A stretch of 64,000 nt of DNA, taken from NCBI GenBank assembly GCA_023388175.1, contig JAEWGT010000017.1, positions 186,001 through 250,000 of the forward strand, read 5' to 3'. The stretch is from Pseudomonadota bacterium (GTDB taxonomy: Bacteria > Pseudomonadota > Alphaproteobacteria > Rhizobiales > Devosiaceae). This document shows, piece after piece, positions 51,177 through 61,008 of the stretch. The position numbers were made by a program, and so were the translations under genes. The notes beneath the pieces were generated by a model that saw nothing but the letters and a program-made list of their open reading frames with translations, ran no database searches and had not been told where the DNA came from. Position 1 is the first letter of the stretch, and each line of letters opens with the position of its first letter.

Positions 51177-53648
51177 TCAAGCTGTCGGCACGTTCCAGAT
51201 TTCAGCGGCATATTGGCGGATGGTCCGGTCCGACGAGAAGAAGCCGACATTGGCCGTGTTGCGGATGGCCATGGCGTTCCAGCGCGCCGGATCACTCCAG
51301 AGCTTTTCAACCTTGGCCTGTGCCGCCGCATAGGCGTCAAAGTCCCGCGCGACCATGAACCAGTCGTGGTCATAAAGCCCACCAATCAGATCACGATAGC
51401 GATGCGGATCATCGGGCGAAAACACGCCCGAGGAAATCGACTCCAGTGCTTCGCTCAGGCGCGGCGACGCATCGATCGAGGCGCGGGGCACTTCCGAGCG
51501 GCCGCGCTTGTCCTCGACCTCATCAGTGGTGAGCCCGAAAATGACGATATTATCCGAGCCGACTTCCTTGTGCATTTCCACATTGGCACCATCCATGGTG
51601 CCGATGGTCACCGCGCCATTGGCCATGAACTTCATATTGCCAGTGCCGGAGGCTTCCATGCCCGCCGTCGAGATCTGCTCGGACAGGTTCGCCGCCGGCA
51701 CGATCACTTCGGCCAGGCTCACATTGTAATTGGGGAGGAAAACCACCTTCAGCAGGCCACGCACCGCCGGATCGTTGTTGATCACGCGCGCCACATCATT
51801 GATCAGCTTGATGATCAGCTTGGCGTTCCAGTAGCTCGGCGCCGCCTTGCCGGCAAAGATCTTGACGCGCGGCACCCAGTTCTTTTCGGGATGGGCGCGG
51901 ATGTCATCGTAAAGCGCAACGGCGTGGATGATGTTGAGCAATTGCCGCTTGTATTCGTGGATGCGCTTGATCTGCACATCGAACAAGGCGTCGGGCGACA
52001 CGGTGATGTTCATCCGGTCCTTGATCAGCTTGGCCAGCGCCTTCTTGTTCTCGAGCTTGATCGCTGCAAACTGCTGCTGAAAGCCGGGATCTTCGGCATG
52101 CGGCACCAATCCCTTGAGCTTGTCTATATCATCGAGAAAATCGGGACCGATCCGCTCGGTGATCAGTTTGGTGAGGCCCGGATTACACTGCATCAGCCAG
52201 CGGCGCGGCGTAATACCGTTGGTCTTGTTATTGATGCGCTCGGGATAAAGCGCATGCAGGTCCGAAAACACGGTCTGCTTCATCAATTCGGTATGCAACG
52301 CCGACACGCCATTGATGGAATGCGAGCCCACAAAGGCCAGTTGCCCCATACGCACGCGCCGCCCGCCATGTTCATCAATCAGCGACACCGCTGCGGCCTG
52401 CTGGTCGGTAAAGCCGGGCTTGTTGCGGGCTTCGGTCAGCACATCGGCATTGATCTGATAGACAATCTGCATATGACGCGGCAGAAGCCGCTCCAGCAGT
52501 GCCACCGGCCAGCTTTCCAGGGCTTCGGGCAACAGCGTATGGTTGGTATAGCCAAACGTGCCCTTGGTAAGCCTCCAGGCGTCAGCCCATTTCAGGCCAT
52601 TGTCGTCCACAAGAATACGCATCAGTTCGGCGACGGAAATCGCCGGATGGGTATCGTTCAGCTGAATGGCGACCTTGTCCGGCAGAGAACCGAGATCTCC
52701 ATATTGCTGCAAATGCCGGCGCACGATGTCCTGCAGCGATGCCGAGGAGAAGAAGAATTCCTGCCTCAGGCGCAATTCCTGGCCCGCCGCTGTGGAATCG
52801 GCGGGATACAGCACCCGCGTGATCGCTTCGGCCTTGGCACTTTCTTCCAGCGCGCCGATATGGTCGCCGGAATTGAACTTGTCGAGCAGGATCGGATCGA
52901 TCGGCTGCGCACTCCATAGCCGCAGCGTATTCACCCTGGCGCCGCGCCAGCCCACGATGGGCGTGTCATAGGCCACCGCCAGCAGATGCTCATTTGGCCG
53001 CCATTCCTGTCGCACCGCACCATCGGGGTCGGTGACTGGCTCGACATGACCACCAAAGCCAACCTCATATGCGCTTTCGCGGCGCTCGAACTCCCAGGGA
53101 TTGCCATGGGCAAGCCAGTCTTCCGGCAATTCTACCTGCCAGCCCTCGCTCATTTCCTGGCGGAACAGGCCATGCACGTAGCGGATGCCATACCCATAGG
53201 CAGGAATTTTGACCGAGGACATGGATTCGAGGAAACAGGCGGCAAGCCGCCCCAGCCCGCCATTGCCCAAAGCCGCGTCCGGCTCGAGATTGATGAGCTC
53301 GCCCAGATCGACATTGAGGTTCTTGAGCGCTTCCTGGACCGGCTCCATCAGGCCGACATTGCTGATCGCGTCGCGCATCAGCCGCCCGATCAGGAATTCC
53401 AGGCTGAGGTAATAGACCCGCTTGTGCGAGGTTCGCCAGGTCTCGCGAGACGATTCCATCCAGCGGTCCATGACGCGATCGCGCACTGTCAGAATTGTTG
53501 CCCGCAGCCAGTCATGCGGCCGGGCGACAATCGGATCCTTGCCAACCGAATAGATCAGCCGTTCAAGGATTTCGGCCTGAATGGCTTCAACAGTGCTGGC
53601 ACGGGGCTCGGGCGTGGGAGCATCGTAGACAATCGGCTTTTGCGGCAT
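51177..53648 (-). CDS. glgP: Glycogen phosphorylase GlgP
   Basis: 823 residues from the ATG at 53648 (MPQKPIVYDAP). Full-length GT35 enzyme: GNGGLGRLAACFLESM, QLNDTHPAISVAELMRIL and the PLP-lysine motif EASGTGNMKFMANG near the C-terminus. Releases glucose-1-P from glycogen ends. First gene of the glgP-B-C-A-pgm-glgX operon, so the promoter should lie in 53649-53745. Confidence 0.96.
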   Translation of the reverse strand: MPQKPIVYDAPTPEPRASTVEAIQAEILERLIYSVGKDPIVARPHDWLRATILTVRDRVMDRWMESSRETWRTSHKRVYYLSLEFLIGRLMRDAISNVGLMEPVQEALKNLNVDLGELINLEPDAALGNGGLGRLAACFLESMSSVKIPAYGYGIRYVHGLFRQEMSEGWQVELPEDWLAHGNPWEFERRESAYEVGFGGHVEPVTDPDGAVRQEWRPNEHLLAVAYDTPIVGWRGARVNTLRLWSAQPIDPILLDKFNSGDHIGALEESAKAEAITRVLYPADSTAAGQELRLRQEFFFSSASLQDIVRRHLQQYGDLGSLPDKVAIQLNDTHPAISVAELMRILVDDNGLKWADAWRLTKGTFGYTNHTLLPEALESWPVALLERLLPRHMQIVYQINADVLTEARNKPGFTDQQAAAVSLIDEHGGRRVRMGQLAFVGSHSINGVSALHTELMKQTVFSDLHALYPERINNKTNGITPRRWLMQCNPGLTKLITERIGPDFLDDIDKLKGLVPHAEDPGFQQQFAAIKLENKKALAKLIKDRMNITVSPDALFDVQIKRIHEYKRQLLNIIHAVALYDDIRAHPEKNWVPRVKIFAGKAAPSYWNAKLIIKLINDVARVINNDPAVRGLLKVVFLPNYNVSLAEVIVPAANLSEQISTAGMEASGTGNMKFMANGAVTIGTMDGANVEMHKEVGSDNIVIFGLTTDEVEDKRGRSEVPRASIDASPRLSEALESISSGVFSPDDPHRYRDLIGGLYDHDWFMVARDFDAYAAAQAKVEKLWSDPARWNAMAIRNTANVGFFSSDRTIRQYAAEIWNVPTA

Positions 53649-53745
53649 TACGCGATCCAATGTTCATGACGATATTCCCCTCAGAATATAGGCAGTCTTG
53701 CACTTAATTTGTGCATCGAAAAGCCCCTACGAGCGATCAGGCCGA

Positions 53746-55575
53746 CTAGCTGCCCTGCGACTGCGGCACAGGCTGCTCCACATCGACACCACCCTCGCGC
53801 GCCTGTTCGCGGGCATTGGAGAGCAGCAATTGCCCGCCGGTGCGCCAGTCGTCTCCGCTCAATTGCAACTCGAAGCGCTGCCGGTCTCGGTCCCGCACGC
53901 CTGCAACCACATCGGCAATGGTCTGCTCGTCTTCGCCCAGCATGCGGATCGCCTCGCTGCCGAAAAGGAACGCGGCTTCGAGCAGTTCGCGCTGCTGGTA
54001 ATCTGCGCCCGCCTGCACAAGTTCGATCGCATGGACGCGATCAAAGGCGCGCGCCATGACCCGTGCCAGGGGAAATTCGTGATGCAGCAATTCCACGATC
54101 CGCGTGGTCTGCTCCTTCTGGTTGGTGCAGACCAGAATGATGTCGGCGGTGCCCGCCCCGGCCGCATGCAGGATATCAAGGCGCGTACCGTCGCCATAAT
54201 GGACCTTGAACCCGAATTCGGCGGCGGCTCGCACCATTTCGGTATCATTGTCGATGATCGACACCGAGTGGCGCAGCGCAAGCAGTGGCTGGCTGGCGAT
54301 CTGCCCGAACCGGCCAAAGCCGATGATCAGAACCTTGGCCGAAAGCCCGTTCGCCTCCTCCACGCCATCCATGGATTGGACCGTCTTTGGCATGAGATAG
54401 CGCAGCCCGATCATGGCAAAGGGCGTCAGCACCATGGAAATGATGACGGTGGCCGTAAAGATCGCATTGGTGGGCGCATCGATAATGCCCGCGGACGCCG
54501 CCGTCGTGTAAAGCACAAAGGCGAATTCGCCGCCCTGCCCCATCAGAACGGCGCGCTCCAGCGCTTCGCCATGGCTCGATTTCAGCAGCCGGGCAATTAC
54601 ATAGATGGCCCCGGCCTTGACCAGCATGAAGGCCAGGACGCTGAGCGCGATGATCTGCCAGTTCTGCCAGACCACCGATAGATCGAGCGACATGCCCACC
54701 GCCAGAAAGAACAGCCCGAGCAAGAGCCCACGGAACGGCTCGACATCGGCCTCCATCTGGTGGCGGAAGGACGAGGTGGACAGCAGCACGCCCGCAAGGA
54801 AAGCACCCATGGCCATGGAAAGGCCGGACACCTCAAACAGCAGCGCCGCGCCAAGCACAACCAGCAAGGCTCCCGCCGTCATCACTTCGCGCACTTTGGA
54901 TCGCGCCAGAATGCCGAAGAACGGGTTCATGATTTTCCGACCGAGGAAGATCAGAAGGACGATTGCGCCGAGTGCGATGCCGATACCAACGAATCGGGCA
55001 AGCAGACTTTCATCCGCGCCAGAAGGCGCCAGAAGCGCAACGACGGCCAGTAACGGCACGATGGCAAGGTCTTCGAGCAGCAGCACCGAAACCATTTTCT
55101 GGCCGCTATCGGTCGCCAGCTCGCCCCGCTCGCTGAGAATCTGCATGACGATGGCCGTTGACGTCAGCACGAAGCCCACGCCGAAAATGAAAGCGACGAC
55201 CGGCGCGAATCCCAGCACGATCCCAAGGCCGGTAAGCAGCGCCCCACAGGTGCCAACCTGGATAACGCCCAGACCAAAAATCTGCTTGCGCAGCGCCCAG
55301 AGCTTGGTGGGCTCCATTTCGAGCCCGATGATGAACAGAAACAGCACCACGCCCAACTCGGCAGCGGCAAGCATGCTTGAGGGATCGGAGATCAACCCTA
55401 TGCCCGATGGACCCAGCAGCAGACCCGCAGCCAGATAGCCAAGCACCGCACCAAGACCAAGCCGTTTGAACAGAGGCACTGCAATGGTGCCGGCGGCCAG
55501 AAGAGCGACAATGGGGACGAGATCCACGCCGTGATGCGCGGCCTCCGCCGCGTGCGCAACTACTTCGCCTGCCAT
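53746..55575 (-). CDS. CPA2-type cation:proton antiporter (KefB/KefC-like) with TrkA-N domain
   Basis: 609 residues. About 12-13 membrane segments (1-390) with FVLTSTAIVMQIL, LLLEDLAIVPLLAVVALL and MGQGGEFAFVLY, then a cytosolic TrkA-N domain (about 412-530: VLIIGFGRFGQIASQPLLA, SIIDNDTEMVRAA). Family members exchange K+ or Na+ for protons, often gated by glutathione adducts or nucleotides. No KefF/KefG partner is adjacent, so glutathione gating is uncertain. Confidence 0.9.
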   Translation of the reverse strand: MAGEVVAHAAEAAHHGVDLVPIVALLAAGTIAVPLFKRLGLGAVLGYLAAGLLLGPSGIGLISDPSSMLAAAELGVVLFLFIIGLEMEPTKLWALRKQIFGLGVIQVGTCGALLTGLGIVLGFAPVVAFIFGVGFVLTSTAIVMQILSERGELATDSGQKMVSVLLLEDLAIVPLLAVVALLAPSGADESLLARFVGIGIALGAIVLLIFLGRKIMNPFFGILARSKVREVMTAGALLVVLGAALLFEVSGLSMAMGAFLAGVLLSTSSFRHQMEADVEPFRGLLLGLFFLAVGMSLDLSVVWQNWQIIALSVLAFMLVKAGAIYVIARLLKSSHGEALERAVLMGQGGEFAFVLYTTAASAGIIDAPTNAIFTATVIISMVLTPFAMIGLRYLMPKTVQSMDGVEEANGLSAKVLIIGFGRFGQIASQPLLALRHSVSIIDNDTEMVRAAAEFGFKVHYGDGTRLDILHAAGAGTADIILVCTNQKEQTTRIVELLHHEFPLARVMARAFDRVHAIELVQAGADYQQRELLEAAFLFGSEAIRMLGEDEQTIADVVAGVRDRDRQRFELQLSGDDWRTGGQLLLSNAREQAREGGVDVEQPVPQSQGS

Positions 55576-55661
55576 GTGGGTAACTCCGGTGCCTCAGGGG
55601 CACTGAAATTGGAACCGGTGGGGGCCTGCCGTCAAGCGCAACAAACGCATGGCCGATGCGC

Positions 55662-56924
55662 CTAGCCGGCGCTCGGCTCCACGCCTGTCGGGCCGGTGCC
55701 GCGCGGCGGCTCCATGCGCTCCTGCTTGCGCTGCTCCTCCTCGGAACCCTCTTCCTGCCGCTGCTCACGGATCACCTGGGCCGCATTGGCCAGCAACACA
55801 TCACGGTCGCTCATCATCCGGGTGCGCCGCACCGGGCGCTTGGGTTTCACCGGCTTGCTGGGCAGCGCATGCATGATGATCGATTGCGCAATCAGCAGCG
55901 AGGGCACGGCCACCAGAGCGCCCACCGGACCCCAGGCCCAGATCCAGAAGGTAATGGACAGGAAAATGATGAAGGGATTGAGCGTCAGGGTTCGCCCGAT
56001 GAAATGGGGCGTGAACAGCTGGCCTTCGAGAAAATTGATGCTGGCATAGCAGATAACCGGCAGGAGAATGGCCAGGAGATCGGTTTGCGTGCCCAATCCA
56101 ACCGCCAGCAGAACGGTGATCATGATCGCCTGTCCCACATAGGGCACATAATTCAGGACCGCAGCCATCGCGCCCCAGAGCAGCGGCGAGGGCATGCCGA
56201 TGGCCCACATGGCCAGCGTCACGGCCGTGCCGACGCACAGGTTGATCATGGTGACGGTGAGGAGGAACCGGCTGACCTTGAACTCGACATCGCGGAAGAC
56301 ATGGGCGGTGCGCCAGCGCATGCGGCGTGTGACGCACATGGACAGGACCGACATGCGGATATGGTCGCGCGTGGCGACGAAGAAATAGAGGCTGGCCAGG
56401 AAAATGGCGACCTGCGCCAGAATGGCCGGTGCCAGCATGGCCATGCCCGCCACCGCGCTGCCATCCTCCACTGTCACGGCCATGGCCTCGTTGCTGCCAA
56501 GGGCCGATGCAATCTGGGCCTGGAAGGCGCCGATTGATTCCAGGGGCCCGCGCAGATTGGCCAATTGCTCCTGCAATTTGGCCCAGATGACCGGCGCGCG
56601 CGCCACCCATTCGCTGAGCGGCACGGCAAAAAGAGTAGCAAAACCGGCGATAACACCCAGCAGCAGCAGCACCACAATACCGGCGGACAGCGCCGGCGGC
56701 ACGCCCCAGCTTTCCACTCTGTCGGCAACCGGCCCGAACATGAGGCCGATCACAATGGCAAGGGTCACAGGCGCGAGAAACACTTGTCCGCCCTGCAACA
56801 CCATGAGCAGGACGGCAAAACCGATGCCCACCACGGCCAGCCGCGCCACATTGTTGAGCACCCGCTCGAACTGGCTTTCGTTCATGTCAGATGAGACAGC
56901 AGCCTTGAAGCGGGGTTGAAGCAT
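55662..56924 (-). CDS. AI-2E family transporter (TqsA/PerM-like)
   Basis: 420 residues from the ATG at 56924; an ATG at 56885 (MNESQFERV) is possible. About eight membrane segments with the family motifs AMAAVLNYVPYVGQAIMI and FLEGQLFTPHFIGRTLTLNP, then IFLSITFWIWAWGPVGALVA. The last 60 residues are hydrophilic and Glu/Arg/Gln-rich. The family includes an autoinducer-2 exporter and Na+/H+ antiporters; the substrate cannot be told here. Confidence 0.88.
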   Translation of the reverse strand: MLQPRFKAAVSSDMNESQFERVLNNVARLAVVGIGFAVLLMVLQGGQVFLAPVTLAIVIGLMFGPVADRVESWGVPPALSAGIVVLLLLGVIAGFATLFAVPLSEWVARAPVIWAKLQEQLANLRGPLESIGAFQAQIASALGSNEAMAVTVEDGSAVAGMAMLAPAILAQVAIFLASLYFFVATRDHIRMSVLSMCVTRRMRWRTAHVFRDVEFKVSRFLLTVTMINLCVGTAVTLAMWAIGMPSPLLWGAMAAVLNYVPYVGQAIMITVLLAVGLGTQTDLLAILLPVICYASINFLEGQLFTPHFIGRTLTLNPFIIFLSITFWIWAWGPVGALVAVPSLLIAQSIIMHALPSKPVKPKRPVRRTRMMSDRDVLLANAAQVIREQRQEEGSEEEQRKQERMEPPRGTGPTGVEPSAG

Positions 56925-57062
56925 GTTCAGTTCCAATGGACGGGTGGCTTGAAAACGTTCTCCGCGGGGTTTCGTTCCTGAGGTGTAAGGGTGATCGACC
57001 GCGCCGAAACGCTTCGATAAGCTCAGCCCGAATCCTTGTTCCGTCGCGTCAGAAGAACAGTC

Positions 57063-58004
57063 ATGTCTCGCAAGATCATAATCGATACGGACCCCGGCCA
57101 GGACGATGCCGTGGCCATCCTCCTCGCCCTCGCCTCTCCCGAAGAACTGGACGTCCTCGGCGTCGTCGCGGTGGCCGGCAATGTCGGCCTCGCCCAGAAC
57201 GCCATCAATGCCCGCAAGGTCGTGGAATTGTCCGGCCGCAAGGATGTGCCCGTCTATGCCGGCAGCGTCCGCCCCATGCGCCGCACTCTGGTGACGGCAG
57301 AGCATGTTCATGGCGATACCGGGCTTAACGGTCCCGACCTGCCCGAACCGACCATTCCGCTGCAAAGCCAGCATGGCGTCGACTTCATCATCGAAACGCT
57401 GATGAACGCCGAGCACAAGACGATTACGCTCTGCACGCTGGGCCCGTTGACCAATATCGCCATGGCGCTGGTCAAGGAGCCCCGCATCGCCGAGCGTATC
57501 CAGGAAATCGTCATGATGGGCGGCGCCTATTTCGAGGTGGGCAACATCACCCCGGCGGCCGAATTCAATATTTATGTCGATCCCGAAGCCGCCGATGTAG
57601 TGATGCGCTCAGGCGCCCCGATCACCATACAGCCGCTCGACGTCACCCACATGATCCAGTCCACGCCCGCCCGGCTCGACGCCATCAAGGCCATCGGTAA
57701 CAGGAGCGGTCAGGCGGTCTATGACATGCTGACCTTCTCCGAAGGCTTCGATCTCAAGAAATATGGCTGGGACGGCGCGCCGCTCCATGACCCCACCGTC
57801 ATCGCCTGGCTGCTCCAGCCCGACCTGTTCGACGGCCGCAAATGCAATGTGGAAATCGAGACCGCGAGCGAGCTGACCGTGGGCATGACCGTGGTCGATT
57901 ACTGGCACGTCACCAACCGCCCCCACAACGCCACCTATCTCCGCTCCGGCAATGCCGAGGGCTTTTATAAGCTGCTAACCGAAAGACTCGCCCGCCTGCC
58001 CTGA
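57063..58004 (+). CDS. Inosine-uridine preferring nucleoside hydrolase
   Basis: 313 residues from the ATG at 57063. IUNH signature DTDPGQDDAVAILLAL (calcium-binding Asp cluster), VYAGSVRPM, LCTLGPLTNIAMAL, MMGGAYFEVGNITPAAEFNI and LHDPTVIAWLL. Cleaves the N-glycosidic bond of ribonucleosides to base plus ribose. No signal peptide, so cytoplasmic salvage. Alone on this strand, divergent from the AI-2E gene; repeats follow. Confidence 0.93.
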   Translation: MSRKIIIDTDPGQDDAVAILLALASPEELDVLGVVAVAGNVGLAQNAINARKVVELSGRKDVPVYAGSVRPMRRTLVTAEHVHGDTGLNGPDLPEPTIPLQSQHGVDFIIETLMNAEHKTITLCTLGPLTNIAMALVKEPRIAERIQEIVMMGGAYFEVGNITPAAEFNIYVDPEAADVVMRSGAPITIQPLDVTHMIQSTPARLDAIKAIGNRSGQAVYDMLTFSEGFDLKKYGWDGAPLHDPTVIAWLLQPDLFDGRKCNVEIETASELTVGMTVVDYWHVTNRPHNATYLRSGNAEGFYKLLTERLARLP

Positions 58005-58018
58005 TGGCCGAAGGCCAC

Positions 58019-58066
58019 CTCTCCCTCCGGGGAGAGAAGTCCACGCGAAGCGGCGGGTGAGGGGCC
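58019..58066. repeat. Short palindromic repeat (CTCTCCC/GGGAGAG type)
   Basis: Stem CTCTCCC-TCCG-GGGAGAG at 58019-58036, followed by CCACGCGAAGCGG, which also occurs at about 27894 after the half repeat between urtB and urtC. Belongs to the dispersed palindromic sequences of this genome. Confidence 0.6.
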
Positions 58067-58122
58067 TTCGACGCGTGTTACCTGCCGTAACGATCCGAAA
58101 CGGTTGAGGGCCACATTGCCGT

Positions 58123-58159
58123 CCCCTCCCCCTTGAGGGGAGGGTTAGGGTGGGGGTTC
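58123..58159. repeat. Half copy of the GC-rich palindromic repeat
   Basis: Left arm only: core CCCTCCCCCTTGAGGGGAGGG then TTAGGGTGGGGGTTC, matching 26050-26086. The matching right arm is missing or decayed (a degenerate CACCCTACCCCATCCGCCCC lies near 58209-58228). The whole gap 58005-58302 holds only such repeats and no gene I can support. Confidence 0.75.
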
Positions 58160-58302
58160 TAAACGATCACGGCACTCATACCACGTCCGGGGTGGTGGAT
58201 ACGCCTGCACCCTACCCCATCCGCCCCCTCAACAGCGAGGGCGCCCATCGGGGCTCACCAAATTCGGTATCAACACTGAATGTCGCTTGGCACTGACTTG
58301 AG

Positions 58303-59883
58303 TCATCCCAGCCGCACCTCCCGCCCTATCCCGATCGCTTCCAGAAACGCCTGGTCGTGGCTGACCACCAGGAGCGCCCCGTCATAGGCCCGCAGGCCCG
58401 CTTCCACCACTTCGATGGCGGCGATGTCGAGATGGTTGGTCGGCTCATCGAGGACGACAAGGATCGGCAGCTCCTTTCCGCCCAGCACGCAGGCCAGCCC
58501 TGCCCGCAGCATTTCGCCTCCGCTGAGCGTGCTTGTCTTTTGCAGGGCCGCATCGTTGCGGAACTGGAAGGCCGCCAGCACCGCGCGGCAGTCATTGACC
58601 GAGCTTTGCGGATTGATCCGCTGGAAATTCTCGACAATGCTTTGCTCGCGGTCGAGCAGTGCCACCTGCTGGTCGAGCAACGCCATGCGGCCGCCGATCT
58701 GCACCTGGCCTGAAACCGGCCCGAGTTCTCCCGCCAGGAGCTTGAGCAGGCTGGACTTGCCCACCCCATTCGGCCCGGTAATCGACACCCGTTCCGGCCC
58801 GATCATGTCCATGGAAAAATCGCGGATCACCGGATGGGCAGGGTCGTGCCCGCCCGTCAGGCCGGAAGCACGCATGACAACCTTGCTGGCAGGCAACCCG
58901 CTCGGCATCAGCTTGACCGCAAAAGGCGCCAGCACCTCGATTTTCGCCCGCGCTGCCTCGGCCTGCATCTGCGCGCTGTCGGCCTGTTTTTCCGCGAGGC
59001 GATTGAGGCCGCCTGCCGTCTCCTCGGCGCGCCGCTTCAACCCACCCATGAGGATCTTCGGCATATCGCCCTTGGCCGCCTTCTTGCGACCGCCCGCATC
59101 GCGTCTATCCTGCTTTTCCTTCGCCTCCTGCGCTGCCTTGGCAGCGTCGCGCACCTGCCGCTCGGCGACATCGAGATCATGCTGGGTGGCCGCCAGCTCC
59201 AGCGCCTTGCGCTCGCGAAAAAAGCTCCAATTGCCGCCATAGCTGGTAGCGCCGAGCCCCGTGAGCTCGACAATGGCATCCATGGTGTCGAGCAGAGCCC
59301 TGTCATGGCTGATGACAATGGCCGCGCCGCGCCAGCGCGCCAGCATGTCGGCCACCGACGCCCTGCCCTCGCTGTCGAGATTATTGGTCGGCTCATCGAG
59401 CAGGATCAGGTCCGGCGCGTCGAAGACCAGGGCGGCCAGGGCCGCGCGCGTCCGCTGCCCGCCGGACAATTCGGCCAGCAGCGTCTGTGGCGTCACATTG
59501 AGCCGGAGCGAAGCCAGCGCTTCATCGAGCCGCGCCTCCAGCGTCCAGTCGGCTTCCGCCAGCTCCTCGGCACCGGCCTCGCCGTTCATGGCCTTTTCGA
59601 GCAGCGCCAGCCCCTGCTCCACGCCGAAGAGATCGGCAATCGTATCCTCGGGGGCCGGCTGCACCGATTGGCGCAGCACCCCGATCCGCCCCGGCACGCT
59701 GATCGAGCCGGCAGCAGGGGTGAGTTCGCTCTCGATCAGGCGGAACAGCGTCGTCTTGCCCACGCCATTGCGGCCGACAAGCCCGGTGCGCCCGGGGCCG
59801 AAGCTCAAATCAAGATTGGAAAAGAGGGAGCGGCCGTCAGGGCCGGCATAGGCAAGGTTCGCAATGGTAACGGACATAGGCAT
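58303..59883 (-). CDS. ABC-F family ATPase
   Basis: 526 residues from the ATG at 59883 (another ATG two codons in). Two cassettes: Walker A GRNGVGKTT and GPNGVGKSS, signatures LSGGQRTRAALAAL and LSGGEMLRAGLACV, Walker B LILLDEPTNNLD and LVVLDEPTNHLD. The linker (about 225-330) is Lys/Ala-rich and helical. No membrane segments. ABC-F proteins act on ribosomes, some protecting against antibiotics. It is shorter than Uup and distinct from the EttA at 4858-6513; the exact subgroup is unclear. Confidence 0.88.
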   Translation of the reverse strand: MPMSVTIANLAYAGPDGRSLFSNLDLSFGPGRTGLVGRNGVGKTTLFRLIESELTPAAGSISVPGRIGVLRQSVQPAPEDTIADLFGVEQGLALLEKAMNGEAGAEELAEADWTLEARLDEALASLRLNVTPQTLLAELSGGQRTRAALAALVFDAPDLILLDEPTNNLDSEGRASVADMLARWRGAAIVISHDRALLDTMDAIVELTGLGATSYGGNWSFFRERKALELAATQHDLDVAERQVRDAAKAAQEAKEKQDRRDAGGRKKAAKGDMPKILMGGLKRRAEETAGGLNRLAEKQADSAQMQAEAARAKIEVLAPFAVKLMPSGLPASKVVMRASGLTGGHDPAHPVIRDFSMDMIGPERVSITGPNGVGKSSLLKLLAGELGPVSGQVQIGGRMALLDQQVALLDREQSIVENFQRINPQSSVNDCRAVLAAFQFRNDAALQKTSTLSGGEMLRAGLACVLGGKELPILVVLDEPTNHLDIAAIEVVEAGLRAYDGALLVVSHDQAFLEAIGIGREVRLG

Positions 59884-60062
59884 GGATAGAGAAATCCCCA
59901 GTGGCAAGGCAGTGCGGCTTTGCTGTGGGATTGCGATCCATTGGGTACCGTCCGGTCGGGTTGCGATGCCACAAAGATAAGCATGCCGGGCGCAGCGTCA
60001 AGCTCTGGCAAATCCGCGTGGCCGGGCGTAATGTCCGCCAGCTTCGTTCCGGACGTGCCAAA

Positions 60063-60674
60063 ATGGACCTCTTCACCCTCGCCACCTTCACCCTCGCCTA
60101 TGCCGTCGCCGTGCTGGTGCCCGGCCCCGGTGTCGCCGCCGTCGTGGCGCGCGCCCTGGGTGGTGGCTTCAAGGGCGCCTTCCCCATGGTTCTGGGCATT
60201 CTGGCCGGCGACATGGTCTATTTCCTCTTCGCCGTCTTTGGCCTGGCTGCCATCGCCACCCATTTCGGCCCGGTCTTCACTGTCATCCGATGGGCCGGCG
60301 CGGCCTATCTGCTCTACATCGCCTATAAGTTCTGGACCGCGCGCCCCGGCGCCGAGCAGATGAAGCCGCGCAATGAAGACGGCTGGCGCACATTCCTTGC
60401 CGGCTTCTCGCTGACCATGGGCAATCCCAAGACCATCGTCTTCTACCTCGCCATCCTGCCCACCGTCATTCCGCTCGACCAGATGAACCCCGTGGCCTTC
60501 GTGGAACTGACTGCCATCGTGGTCGTGGTCCTGCTGATCATCGGCTGTGGCTATGCTTGGCTCGCCTCGGCGGCGCGCGAAATGTTCAAAAGCGAAAAGG
60601 CCCTTGGCCGCCTCAACAAGACCGCCGGCGCCATGATGGCAGGCGCGGCCGGCTTCGTCGTCCTGCAGCATTAA
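60063..60674 (+). CDS. LysE/RhtB family amino-acid exporter
   Basis: 203 residues from the ATG at 60063. Six membrane segments with VLVPGPGVAAVVARALGGGF at the conserved first loop and FSLTMGNPKTIVFYLAILPT. Family members export amino acids or related metabolites with proton antiport. Substrate unknown. Divergent from the ABC-F gene. Confidence 0.9.
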   Translation: MDLFTLATFTLAYAVAVLVPGPGVAAVVARALGGGFKGAFPMVLGILAGDMVYFLFAVFGLAAIATHFGPVFTVIRWAGAAYLLYIAYKFWTARPGAEQMKPRNEDGWRTFLAGFSLTMGNPKTIVFYLAILPTVIPLDQMNPVAFVELTAIVVVVLLIIGCGYAWLASAAREMFKSEKALGRLNKTAGAMMAGAAGFVVLQH

Positions 60675-60709
60675 GGTCTCGTTAAGGTCCGGCCTGCATT
60701 CTGTATTTT

Positions 60710-60934
60710 ATGGCCGTCTCCGGAAGAATCACGCGCTGGAACGTTACGCAGCTCTCATCCTTCGAGCAGCTGCAGTTTCACCGTGAGCGCCGCGCCCAGG
60801 CCCGCGAAGCCATCGCCAAGATGAATGCGCAGGCCAGCAGTTTCGGGAATATCCAGGTCAACAAATCCGTCGCCATGGGTGACATAACCTCGCGCATCGC
60901 CATGGCCCGCATGGCCGCATCCAAGAAGGCCTGA
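60710..60934 (+). CDS. Small hypothetical protein
   Basis: 74 residues, 35 bp after the LysE-type gene. Basic N-terminus (SGRITRWNVTQLSS), a helical centre with FEQLQFHRERRAQAREAIAK, then Ser/Ala/Met-rich end ARMAASKKA. No membrane segment. The good codon use and tight spacing make it likely real. Function unknown; part of it has the look of a small flagellar or DNA-associated helix, but I cannot support either. Confidence 0.6.
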   Translation: MAVSGRITRWNVTQLSSFEQLQFHRERRAQAREAIAKMNAQASSFGNIQVNKSVAMGDITSRIAMARMAASKKA

Positions 60935-61008
60935 GCCGGCTCCAGGGTAAGGTTGGGTTCACCAATCCGGTTAGCCCGGGCTTCAGACCCATCGTTCATG
61001 CTGCCGCT

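Noticed and set aside
51156..52919. 587-codon plus-strand open frame opposite glgP
   Set aside because: Shadow of glycogen phosphorylase; the His/Arg/Gln-rich translation has no recognisable fold.
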